The notes beneath the pieces were generated by a model that made no database searches, had not been told where the DNA came from, and was given only the letters and a program-made list of their open reading frames with translations. Made by a program: the position numbers and the translations under genes. A stretch of DNA of 64,000 nucleotides from Gloeopeniophorella convolvens (lineage: Eukaryota; Basidiomycota; Agaricomycetes; Russulales). This document shows positions 12,257-23,187 of the stretch, one piece after another (the stretch's first letter is position 1; every line of letters starts with the position of its first letter). The DNA lies in assembly GCA_022496205.1 (NCBI GenBank), contig WTXD01000026.1, forward strand, positions 124,001 to 188,000, given 5' to 3'.

Positions 12257-14636
12257 ATGGGCAACGCACCGAGCTCGACTCGCAGCACAACACCCCCACC
12301 CTCCCCACCTGTGCCTCCGCGCGTGCCTCCGCGGGTACACTCGCCGCCGCCGCGCGAGGCGCTTGCGCTCATGCGAGGACAGTCGCTCACGTCCTTGGCT
12401 GCGCCAACCACGGCTACCTCCCTTCCCTCTCCTGTACCGCCTACCCCGAAGGTGCAGGCCGTCGAGATCCAAGCGCCCGCGCCGCAAGCGCCAGCCAAGC
12501 GGGAGCCGCTCCCAGAGCAGGACGTCGGCGAGGCCATGCCCGGAGAGCTTGAGAACGGGCAAGCCGAGCAGCAGCAGCAGCAGCCTGCGCAGCCGGAGCG
12601 CACGGACTGGAAGGCCGCGCGGGCGGCCATGGAGCGCGCGATGGGCACCCTGCGGGAGCGCGTGGAGGACATCGCGCGGGAGACCAAGGAGCGGCGCCGC
12701 GAGCAGCGCGCTTTGGAGGAGGAAGAGGCGCGCGCGCTGCATGAACGCAAGATGACGATCTACGAGGATGCCGAGCAGGGCCCGCCGGAGGAGCTGCGCT
12801 TCCCGCCGGGCCTTGACCGTAGTTCCAGCGGGAGCGTGTCCTCCGGCGCGTTCCATTCTTCCGAGCCGACCACCGAGACTCTTGTTGAAGAGCCGGAGGA
12901 GGTCGAGGAGGTCCAGCAGGCGGCGAGGGCTCCGGAAGTCGTGGTGTCGCAAGAGCCGGAGGAGATCAAGGAGGACGTCCAGGCCCACGTTCAAGAACCG
13001 GTGCCAAGTGAAGAGCCTGCCCCGGCGGAAGACGCTGCTTCTCCCCATCTGGAGCCGGAGCAGTCTGTCTTTTCTGAGGAGCTGGAGGTCGCGCAGGTCC
13101 ATGAAGACACTGAGGTACCTCAGGAAGCTCCTGCCGCCGTCGAAGAAGTTTCCGTTGCTGTGGAGGAGGCCTCGCCGGCTGTTGCCGAGGAGCGTCTAGT
13201 CGATGTCGATGAAGCGCCGCAGCACGACGAAGTGCCCGAACCCGCTGCCGAAGCACCTCAGCTCGACGAGACGCCCCAACTCGAAGGAGCACCCCGAGTC
13301 GATGAAGCGTCCCAACTCGACGAGGCACCCCCACTCGACGAGGTACCCCAATCCAACCAGGCACTCCCGTTCGACCAGGCACTCCTATTCGACCAGGCAC
13401 TCCCGCTCGACCAGGCACCCCCACTTGACCAGGCACCACCCGCGGCCCCAGAGCGCCCGCCTACTCCACCCGAGGAGGCGTCCGACGCGCAGTCGGAACA
13501 CCTCTCCTCTTCCATCGAGTTCCCACGCCCGCAAACGCCTCACCCCACGCTCGAGGACTCGCGGACCGCGTCGCCGGTCCCCTTCCCGGCGGTGTCCGAG
13601 CCCGAGGACCAAGGTTACGGCACGCAGGACGACGAGGAGCGCGGCGCGCAGACCTCGCCTCGCGCCTCGGGCAAGCACGTGCACTGGGGCGGCGTCGAGG
13701 CGCAGCCCGCGTACACGCGCCCGCACGACGAGGAGGACGAGCACCCCGAGGAGCATTCGCCGCCGTTCGCGCGCCTGCTCCTGCCTGCGCCGCCGTCCAC
13801 GACGCCGCCGAAGGATGCGCGCGCAGAGCGTCCCGCAAGGATCGTGCGCCGGGCGCCGGCTGTGCCTGCGCGCCCGACGATGCGCAAGTTCGAGCAAGGG
13901 CTGTACACCGTGACGGACGTGCGTTGGGGAATGGCGCTCGATCTTTCTGGTGCGGATAGCCGGTCGCTGATCGCGTTTGGAGCGCATGGGTGGGAGAACC
14001 AGCAGGTGAGTCGCGTCTCCGTTGGCGTCCCGAGGCTGGAGAGCTGACCACATGCGTCGCATAGTGGGAATTCCAGTCCTGTGGTGCAGGCTTCCTCATC
14101 AAGAGCGCCAGCAATGGAGGGTTCCTCACGCTCGAGGACCTGCAGGGGCTCCATGGGAGTGGTGGCGCCGAAGTCGTTGCAGGGCAGTTCCCGACGTGCT
14201 GGGAGATGGAGATCATGGATAACGGGAGCTCCGATGACGATGACGGGGATGCGGATGTATATGCAAGGTGCGTATCCTGGACTCTCGCTCCGCGTGGCGT
14301 CCCCATCTCATTACTTCGATAGGATCCGGTGGCCGCACTCTGACCTGGCCCTGGGCTTCGGCGGGGGCTACGCTGGCGCGCAGGTAAGAGTTGCCGTTCT
14401 GAATGCTCCCGTTCAGATTCTGACGACCGAATCAGCTCTTCCTTACAAAAGACGCGAACAACACAAGCACCTACTGGCGACTGCGCGCGCCGCGCCGCGA
14501 GCAGATTGTGAAGAACCCACCATTCACGACGACCGAGACCATCCGCCAGGGCGGATCGACAACTTTGTTGACGACGACGAGCGTGACGACCACCACGACG
14601 AGGACTGTAACACGAATTGTGACGACCGATGTATGA
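12257..14636 (+). CDS. predicted N-myristoylated protein with C-terminal ricin-B-like domain (737 aa)
   Basis: Four exons: 12257-14005, 14065-14267, 14323-14383, 14436-14636. The protein starts MGNAPSST, a good N-myristoylation signal (Gly2, Ser6). A Pro/Ser-rich part follows, then a charged coiled coil around residues 115-170 (ERAMGTLRERVEDIARETKE), a long acidic Glu/Pro/Val-rich part and a hexapeptide array. The last ~190 residues (from ~544) read as a ricin-B/beta-trefoil domain: GLYTVTDVRWGMALDLSG, WENQQWEFQSCGAGFLIKS, WEMEI, LFLTKDANNTSTYWRLR. A Thr-rich tail ends the protein. No signal peptide, so it is cytosolic and probably membrane-tethered by the lipid. The 3' end marks the left breakpoint of the large duplication. 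Carbohydrate binding is not proven. Confidence 0.78.
13253..13432 (+). repeat. 10 x 18-bp coding minisatellite
   Basis: Ten in-frame 18-bp units encode hexapeptides of the type APQLDE drifting to ALPLDQ along the array. The last five units form a distinct DQ-type subgroup, which suggests expansion from the 3' end. Confidence 0.8.
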
Positions 14637-14842
14637 AGGGGAGACTCGACTACGACAGGTGACGACATGATGATTGACGAGCATTGGTTCAAACGAAAGC
14701 ATGGATTCGGCAGTATTTGATAGGCTCATGCATTGATATGATATGATTTGTTCCCAGAGCACGCTGGACTTCATGAAATGATAATGATATTCGTCGTTCT
14801 GAAGCGTCAGATAAATCAGACCCCAATCAGCGTTGGTAATAA

Positions 14843-16715
14843 CTAGGCGCAAAACACAATCTTTTGCCTTGTGCGACATTGCTCATACATTGTCGCACTG
14901 GGATGAAATATGTACACGATTATCTGGGGTCGCGAATTAGCGCGATCGCGAGGAAACTTGTACTTCGCGACGCACCTCTCGCTGGCAACGTTGACCATCC
15001 CCACATTCTCAGGCTCTCTCTTGGCTTGTGGCGCATCATCCTCCACCGGCGTCTCGCCTCTCAGATCTTCATAGAACGCCGGCGTCAGACCTGCCTTCGC
15101 GCGATCCTCGACATTGAACGGGCCCTTGACCTCCCCATGCCACCCCTTGCGCACCTCCTCGCGGAACGCGCTCACGGGCTCGACGCCCTCCGCCGCACAG
15201 ACCCACGTGAACCACCGGTGGCCCGTCGTCACATGCGTCACCTCATCCGCATGGATGATCCTCAGCGCCCCGACGCTCTCTGCATCGCCTGCTCTCTCGA
15301 AGCGCGCGATTGTCGCCGGGTTCACGTCCAAGCCGCGCGCTTCATGTACGAGATGGATGAGCGCCAGGCGCGAGCGCAGCGAGTGCGCGCTCGCGCGCGC
15401 CGAGTCCCAAAGCGCCGCGTGCACGGGGAGCGATCCGTAAGTTGTGCCCAGCGTGCGGAGCCGGCCGGTGAGCAGGGAGAAGTGCTTTGCTTCGTCGAGC
15501 GCCATCTTGGTGAAATCGGAAAAGAAGGCCGGCGGGAGGTCAGGGTGGGCAGGTCCGAAGCGCGCCATGATATCCCAGCTATCCGATGTATGAGAGGTAT
15601 CCGAGGCGGCGAACGGATAGGGTAGTAGCATACGCTAGATCAATGCTGAGAGGGATGGCTGTAAGCGTTGGCACGTCGGGGTCAGATGGCGACGTACGCC
15701 CATTGCTCGATATTTGCCAGCGCGTGGAGCATCCCGACACGATTCTTGCGCTTATTGGCTTTGACCGGGTCGACGGTGCTCTTCCTGTAGATGTCATCAC
15801 GCGGGGGAATGTCTGGCGGGCTCGGTGCGTGGGCAGATTTATTGCCTATTGACGACAGCTGGCCGGTGCGGAACAGTTGAACAGCATGGCGTGTCCGGTC
15901 GACCTGGGGTATCATTTAGCGAGTGAAGACGTATAGGCAATCGTGTGAAGAACCTTGAGAGTGGGATTGGCGGTGTTCAGGATTAGGACAGCCCACTGCA
16001 TGAGCGTCTTCGGTGCATTCTGAAGGGGAACCACAGTCTCTTCCTCAGCTTCCTGTGATAATAGGGAGAGCTTGGAGATATCGAGAACAGCCACGGGCGG
16101 CGGGTCGGAGAATTCTGGGGAAGTATTCGAGTTAGCGCATGGCGTCAGAACAGCCACCGCACCTTCGGACACCGGCCGCAGCTCTACTAGCCTCCAACCT
16201 CGACCCTCCTCCGGGGTCTCCAGCCAGACCTTCTCTGGGCCACCTTCCGGCTCGGAGCGTACTTCCACTTTGTATATGCATGCCTTGAGACCGGTCATGC
16301 TGTCGCCAGTTTCGATGTCGAAATCGTATCTGCCACGGAAGCTGCCTTAATAAACCACAAAATCTAACCACAGCAGGCGTACCTATGCCATGGACAAACC
16401 ACCACCGTGCTCCCATCGTATTCCTCGATATCCGCGTGCGACAGGTCCGCGCCAAGATGAGGACACGCCGACTCCATCGCGTATAGTTGATTGATGTTGT
16501 GTTCGCGCACATCGGGCGGTACGACGGCGTCACTCGATTCCGAGAGCCGGAAGAGGATTAGAGAATGATAGTTTCCCTCCTCTGAGCGAAGATTGAGGAA
16601 ATAGCGGAAATGGGTGAGAAGATTGGTGTATGGCCCGATACTGCAGGTATTAGGGTCATCGCATTGGCAGGTGGGCGCAGAGAACCTACTCGAGGAACTG
16701 TGAGTTCGCGCTCAT
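14843..16715 (-). CDS. Rieske [2Fe-2S] + DUF455 ferritin-like fusion protein, intact copy A (525 aa)
   Basis: Exons on the minus strand: 16690-16715, 16383-16640, 16163-16341, 15954-16114, 15698-15903, 15634-15645, 14843-15578. The N-terminal domain is Rieske: C68PH with H70, then C91PWH with H94. The C-terminal half matches DUF455 (PF04305), a ferritin-like four-helix fold: ANIEQWAIDLAWDIM, ALDEAKHFSLL and HADEVTHVTTGHRWF carry the Glu and ExxH ligands expected for a di-iron site. Having both in one chain suggests an oxygenase-type enzyme with its own electron carrier; the substrate is unknown. Exon 6 is only 12 nt but gives the conserved AIDLAW. The intron at 16115-16162 is 48 nt and stop-free, so it may be retained. 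The partner copy at 28620-30408 is broken. Confidence 0.82.
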
Positions 16716-17436
16716 GATGGAGTGGTGAGAAAGTGTCGCAGTGCTTCTCGAGAAGCCTCGCGTTCTATTGCCCTGACCTGCCACAGGCGCCAGAATCGAG
16801 CAATGCGTATGATCGTCCTGTTGCTCTGCTCTGTAAAGGTTGAGAAAAATAAGCGTGTGCCAGAGCAAATGCTCAGCATAAGTACACCTTCGAGCTTACC
16901 TTCGAGGTGTGCCTTCTATGCAGGCGATAGGCACTGCTTCGGACAGAAGAGAGTATGTAGCCGAGTCGCGGGCGGGAGTCGCGGGCCCTCGTAATTACGG
17001 CGAAATACTCACACGCTCTCCTCGCGAGTCATGTCGCAGCGGCGCCCGGCCTCGAACTCGAACTGCCATTTGCTGCACGCGCATTTTGCTCCCGCATGCA
17101 ATGCGCTGCCAATATTGACACCGTATCCTGATCAGCCTCATTTGGCTACAGTCCCAATCGCTCTGGAGATTGTGCGTGCAAGAATATGCCTACGGAGGCT
17201 GCCACCGGTACGGTGTCACTGCCAAGCACAGCCTGTAGAACTCTTCGGAGACGGATTGAGTATTTCACTGCTGCCTGTCGCGACAAAATGGCCGCGGCAT
17301 GGCGGCGCTCATCATAGCCACTTGCATAGCCAAATATCCCACAGGGATCCCTGCCTATTGACACTCTCCCATTGTCCCTCTCCATCATTGCTCGCGACCT
17401 TGCACGGCGTGTGCCCCAAACCCGGAAGACACATCG
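16716..17436. other. divergent promoter region, Rieske-DUF455 / STAND gene
   Basis: No gene seen. The region separates two divergent genes and is matched, with substitutions and indels, by 30409-31181 in block B, so both promoters were duplicated. Confidence 0.5.
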
Positions 17437-20400
17437 ATGTCCAACCCCGTTCCTCCTTACGGGCATCCGGATGATGCTGCTTCCCTCCAATCCCTTTTTT
17501 ATGAAGCTCTATCAAAGTACCAGAGCGGCACTGGAGTAGATTTAGCTGTGCATCCCATCGCCAACAAACTCAAGGACTGTGTCACTGTCGACGCTGCGAT
17601 CGCCGTCTTCGAGGGCGAACTTCGTCATACCAAGGATGTGAAGAAAAGAAGGCTTGTTGAGACTCTCAAGCCGACGGTAGAGATCATATTGGCAGTGGTC
17701 GGTAATGGAGGCATAACCGGATTCGTCGGATCGGTGAGTTCCTGGCATAAACACGTCAATCTCCCTTTGGTTCCCTGACCTAGTTGAAAAAGATATTCCT
17801 GCCTGGGGGTGCAATCTTAGGCAGTATTGCCATTATTCTTCGCGTTCGTGTCGGGCAACTTCGGATCAGGGTCCCACGGCTGACGATTTGACAGGCACTG
17901 AAGAAGGTTGGGGCCGACTATGACGGGATTATTGACATTTACAACACGGTCGCGAGGTTTCTGGAGCGCCTCAGGGTCTACATATCCAACTCACCCCCCA
18001 ATCTATCGACGATCCTCATAAAGACAATAGTCGAAATACTGTCCATCTCTTCCACGATTACGAAATGGGTCCAGCAGGGCTGGCTGAGTGAGTCCATACC
18101 TGATGTTGACCGATCCAAGATTTTTGACTGACCCTGCTCAGAGACTCTCGGCAAGTCGTTCGCGGGAAGCACGGAAATCACGGGCGCATTGAAGCGATTG
18201 GATAAGCTCACAAATGAAGAGCTCTCAATGGCGGTGGCCGAGATACTGAAAGCGATCCATACTGTCGTGCGAGACGTGAGTGCAGTTAAGGAAGGTATGT
18301 CGTCCAAAGTTCCGAGTTCCTCGTCTCGCGCTTATAGCACATACGTCCCAAAGATGTAGAGCAGAATCTCGGTATGTCGACTGTGCCATCGTTACGAAAA
18401 CTAGTACAGACAACCGTTGACAACAGATACAACGCGGACGGTGGCGGCGGGTCTGACAGAGATGCAACGTTCGTCGTGCCTCGAATGGAACGCAGTTGCC
18501 TGTGATCACTAATGATCCCCCTCCTCAGGAAATGAGTTAAAGCGCCGCTTCAGAGACTGGCTCTCTCCACCCAACCCTACGACCAATCACCACAAGGCGC
18601 GCAATGTGCGCCATCGTGGTAGCGCTAAATGGTTTATTCAAGGGGAAACCTTCAAGGAGTGGAAGTCGGCAGGAAACTTGTTCTGGATACACGGGAAGGG
18701 TGCGGTCATCTCCTACTTTGTCGCCCTCCATCTGTTGATTGTGCTGCACGTAGTTGGATCCGGAAAGACTGTCCTTTGGTACGTTAAATCTCCACAGAAC
18801 TGCCTTATATGACTAGTAACATCCCAAATAGTTCTGCTATCATCGACGACTTATGGCCTATCGCTGTGACGGAGTCTGCCACCGTCGTGTACTTCTACTG
18901 CGATTTCCAGGATCCCGCGAAGCAAGACGTCCACGGCATCCTCCTCTCCCTCTTGATCCAGCTTTGCGATCAATCTGATACCTACCTCAATATCCTATCC
19001 GGCTTATCTTCGTCATATTCCTCAGGCTCCCCTAAACCCGGAGATGACATCCTTGTGGAGTGGTTGAAGTACATGCTCGCCCTCCCCGGGAATGGTGTCA
19101 AGTACATCATCATGGATGCTCTAGATGAGTGTCCTAGCTCTGGTCTGCCGACGCCCCGCGTAGGAGTCATGAAGGCCCTGGAGGAGCTCTGTGAACTGTC
19201 CCAAACTCATAACTTACGCCTCTGTATAATGAGCCGCTTCGAACATGACATTCAATCGGTTCTCGAGCCACTGGCGTCTCATTCCATCTCCCTTGAGCTT
19301 CAACGTGGACAGGCGCAGGATATGACAGATTATACCAGCTCTGTCATCAACTCGGATTCGCAGATGAAAGGTTGGGACACGGAAACCAAGGATCTCGTCA
19401 CCCGCGTACTATCGGAGAAGGCTCACGGGATGTAAGTGCCGTAATGTTGCTAGTGCTGTATGTAGGCTCAATGTGCTGATGTAGGATGCACAGGTTTCGA
19501 TACGTGCATTGCCAGCTCGAGACGCTGCGCGACTGCCACCCGGCGGATATCCAGGACGCCCTGGACTCTCTGCCAGAGAATCTGGAAGGGACGTACGAAC
19601 GCATTCTGCAGCATATCCCCGAGACAAAGTGGAAATATGCGCATCGTCTTTTCCAGTGCCTCACGGTTTCGTCTCGTCCACTCAGTGTTGTGGAGGCCGC
19701 AGAGATCCTGGCAATTGACTTTGACGTAGACCCTATCCCCGTACTCCATCCTGAGAGGCGCCCAAGCGGCCCCGAGGCTTCCATCATGTCGACATGCTCC
19801 ACTCTTGTCGTTATTGTCAGCGGCGACCGGGATTCCTCCCGGATGGTGCAGTTTGCCCACATGTCCGTGCAAGAATACCTGACCTCAGATCGCCTCGTGC
19901 AGTCGGCCTCGGATAGGGTCTCTCGCTATCACGTGATCCCCGAAGTTGCCCATTCACTTCTCGCGCAAGTCTGCCTCAGCACCATCCTCTTTGACGGACA
20001 CAAGGACCTAGATGGGATGAAACCCCAGGGATCCCCGCTCGTTGACTATTCCGACCGCTTTTGGGCCTCTCATGCTCGCGTCGATGGGGTTTCCCCCCTC
20101 ATTACGGCTGCCCTGGAGCACTTCCTTGATCCTCAGAGACCTGGATTTGATGGTTGGATGAGGAGGACGCATCTGGACGATTGCCCGGATTTGAAGAATA
20201 TGGACGTCCGGCTGATTTGCGATGATCGCGACGATCACGCCTCGTCCCCGGGATCTCCTCTGTATCACTCTGCATTGCTGGGCATCCATCAGCTCGCCGA
20301 CCACTTGGCCAAGTCCAATCCCCAGCACCTGAACGCCCCACATGGCAAGAGCGGCGCCCCACTGCAAGCAGCTTCCGCGCTTGGCCATCTGGACGTCGTG

Positions 20401-23187
20401 CGAACGCTACTCGGCCGCGGAGCGACGCCGAACGGTCGCGGGGGCCACTACGGGAACGCTTTGTGCGCTGCTTCGGTGAATGGCAACATCGACATCATAC
20501 ACGTCCTACTCGGCCACGGGGCGCGCATAAACGATGTCGGAGCCCGCAACACCACCGCACTATCCATGGCGGTTCAAGTGGGGAACCGTGATGTCACGCG
20601 TGTTCTTCTTGCCCGCGGAGCCAATGCGGATCTAGCGAGCAGTATCGCTGCCAGTGGAGGGAGCTTCAAGTCAGCAAAACTATTACTTGAGTGCGGCGCA
20701 GACGTCGATGGGCGGGACAGGAGGGGTTCTACTGCGTTGCAAGTTGCATCTTGCACAGGGAGTCTTGACGCGGTGCAGTTCCTCCTCGATCACAGAGCCG
20801 GGGTGAATGCCCCTCCAGGCAGCTCCGGGACAGCACTCCACTGCGCGGTGTCCCAAGGGCACTACGATGTCGCAGAACTCCTCATAGAGAACGCCGCGGA
20901 CGTCAACGGACTCGGGATTGAAGGGGGGACATCTCTGCAAGTGCTGTCGTCCAAAGGCCATCTAGGAGCCGTCGAATGGCTACTCCGTCATGGAGGGGAT
21001 CCCAATGCGCGCATAGGCGAGGAGATGAATCCTCTCGAAGCAGCATCATCCCATGGTCACATTGACGTTGTACAGCTACTTGTGGAGCATGGCGTTAACG
21101 TCCGCAGTGACGGAGCAGTGGCGCTATTACACGCATCGTCAAATGGCCACCTGGCGGCCGCAAGACTTCTGCTTGAGAAGGGTGCAGACCCGAACGAGAC
21201 CAGCGGGAAGTCGGAGCGTCCGCTGCGGGGCGCGTCGGCAAATGGGCACCTGAAGATTGTTCAGCTCCTCCTCGAACGTCAAGCGACCATAGACGCTACG
21301 TCCGGGGAGGAGGGCGAGACGGCACTTCATGCGGCTTCGAGGCGTGGACAACTACAAGTCGTCAAACTCCTCATTGACAAGGGCGCAGATATCGATGGTC
21401 CGGGAGACATGCAGTGGAGTACAACCGCCCTCCACATCGCGTCAGTTTTCGGCCACCTCGAGGTGGTGCAGCTGCTGCTTGACCGTGGGGCCACCATTGA
21501 CGCAGCCATCAATATCGGCGCAACTGCGCTTTTCGTCGCTTCGCAGAACGGCCGCCTCGAGGTGGTGCAGCTGCTGCTTGACCGTGGGGCCACCATCGAC
21601 GCAGCCACAAATGACGGACCAACTGCGCTTTTCATCGCGTCGCGGAACGGCCACGTCGAAGTGGTGCAGCTGCTGCTTGACCGTGGGGCCACCATCGACG
21701 CAGCCAGAAATGACGGGCCAACTGCACTTTTCATCGCGTCGCGGAACGGCCACGTCGAGGTGGTGCAGCTGCTGCTTGACCGTGGGGCCACCATCGACGC
21801 AGCCCTCAATGACGGCGCAACTGCGCTTTTCGTCGCTTCACAGAACGGCCGCCTCGAGGTGGTGCAGCTGCTGCTTGACCATGGGGCCACCATCGACGCA
21901 GCCCTCAATGACGGCGCAACTGCGCTTTTCATCGCTTCGCAGAACGGCCACGTCGAGGTGGTGCGGCTGCTGCTTGACTGTGGGGCCACCATCGACGCAG
22001 CCACAAATGACGGACCAACTGCACTTTTCATCGCGTCGCAGGACGGCCACGTCGAGGTGGTGCAGCTGCTGCTTGACTGTGGGGCCACCATCGACGCAAC
22101 CAACAATAACAGCGCAACTGCGCTTTTCGTCGCTTCACAGAACGGCCGCCTCGAGGTGGTGCAGCTGCTGCTTGACCGTGGGGCCACCATCGACGCAGGC
22201 CTCAATGACGGTGCAACTGTGCTTTTCATCGCGTCGCAGAAGGGCCACGTCGAGGTGGTGCGGCTGCTACTTGACCGTGGGGCCACCATCGACACAGCCA
22301 GAAATGACGGCGCAACTGCGCTTTTCATCGCGTCGCGGAACGGCCACGTCGAGGTGGTGCGGCTGCTGCTTGACCGTGGGGCCACCATCGACGCAGCCAG
22401 AAATGACGGGCCAACTGCACTTTTCATCGCGTCGCGGAACGGCCACGTCGAGGTGGTGCAGCTGCTGCTTGACCGTGGGGCCACCATTGACGCAGCCCTC
22501 AATGACGGCACAACTGTGCTTTTCATCGCGTCGCAGGACGGCCACGTCGAGGTGGTGCGGCTGCTGCTTGACCGTGGGGCCACCATCGACGCAGCCATCA
22601 ATATCGGCGCAACTGCGCTTTTCGTCGCTTCGCAGAACGGCCGCCTCGAGGTGGTGCAGCTGCTGCTTGACCGTGGGGCCACCATCGACGCAGCCCTCAA
22701 TGACGGCGCAACTGCGCTTTTTGTCGCTTCGCAGAACGGCCGCCTCGAGGTGGTGCAGCTACTGCTTGACCGTGGGGCCACTATCGACGCAGCCAGAAAT
22801 GACGGACCAACTGCACTTTTCATCGCGTCGCGGAACGGCCACGTCGAGGTGGTGCAGCTGCTGCTTGACCGTGGGGCCACCATCGACGCAGCCCTCAATG
22901 ACGGCGCAACGGCGCTTTCCATCGCGTCGCAGAACGGCCACGTTGAGGTGGTGCAGCTGCTGCTTGACCATGGGGCCACCATCGACGCAGCCTTCAATAC
23001 CGGCGCAACCGCGCTTTTCGTCGCGTCAGAGAACGGCCACGTCGAGGTGGTGCAGCTACTACTCAGGCGCGGCGCCGACACTAGCCTACGAGATGCGAGA
23101 GACAAGACCGCCATGGATCGGGCATCCGAGAAAGGACTCGTTGAGATCGCGCAGCTCCTATCGGGCGAGCACACCGCCGTAGACTAA
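17437..23187 (+). CDS. Goodbye-NACHT-ankyrin STAND (NLR-like) protein, copy A (1747 aa)
   Basis: Ten exons: 17437-17733, 17793-17843, 17895-18087, 18142-18294, 18354-18371, 18427-18468, 18529-18699, 18754-18778, 18832-19431, 19494-23187. Residues ~10-230 match the fungal STAND N-terminal Goodbye domain (start of helix: LFYEALSKYQSGTGVDLAVH). The NACHT follows: Walker A HGKVGSGKTVL at ~304-314 and Walker B MDALDEC at ~411, then a winged-helix-like segment (SRPLSVVEAAEILAIDF). From ~796 to the end are ankyrin repeats; the last 16 full units (1172-1699) are nearly identical 33-mers. Such proteins oligomerise on ligand binding and act in nonself recognition and regulated cell death in fungi. The N-terminal Goodbye domain would be the signalling part and the repeats the sensor. 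Confidence 0.9.
21457..23040 (+). repeat. 16 x 99-bp ankyrin array, copy A
   Basis: Sixteen consecutive in-frame 99-bp units of pattern EVVQLLLDRGATIDAAxNDGxTALFxASxNGx. Units are nearly identical in DNA; changes concentrate in a few codons (after IDAA, after N, the residue before TAL, the residues after TALF and after AS). The eight repeats upstream are diverged, so only the 3' part is being homogenised. Confidence 0.93.

Noticed and set aside
13461..14879. 472-codon minus-strand frame over the lectin gene
   Set aside because: It is an Arg/Ala/Ser-rich shadow of a GC-rich coding region, and the plus strand carries the recognisable domain and introns.
16115..16162. 48-nt intron of the Rieske-DUF455 gene as certain
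   Set aside because: It is in frame and free of stops, and copy B has GC at the donor, so retention is possible; I kept the spliced model but do not claim it firmly.
21327..23174. 615-codon open frame on the minus strand and a 617-codon frame in a second plus frame across ankyrin array A; similar frames at 36107-37177 (-) and 35070-36761 (+)
   Set aside because: The unit is 99 bp, a multiple of three, so any frame free of stops in one unit is free throughout. Only the ankyrin frame continues into recognisable domains and splices correctly.
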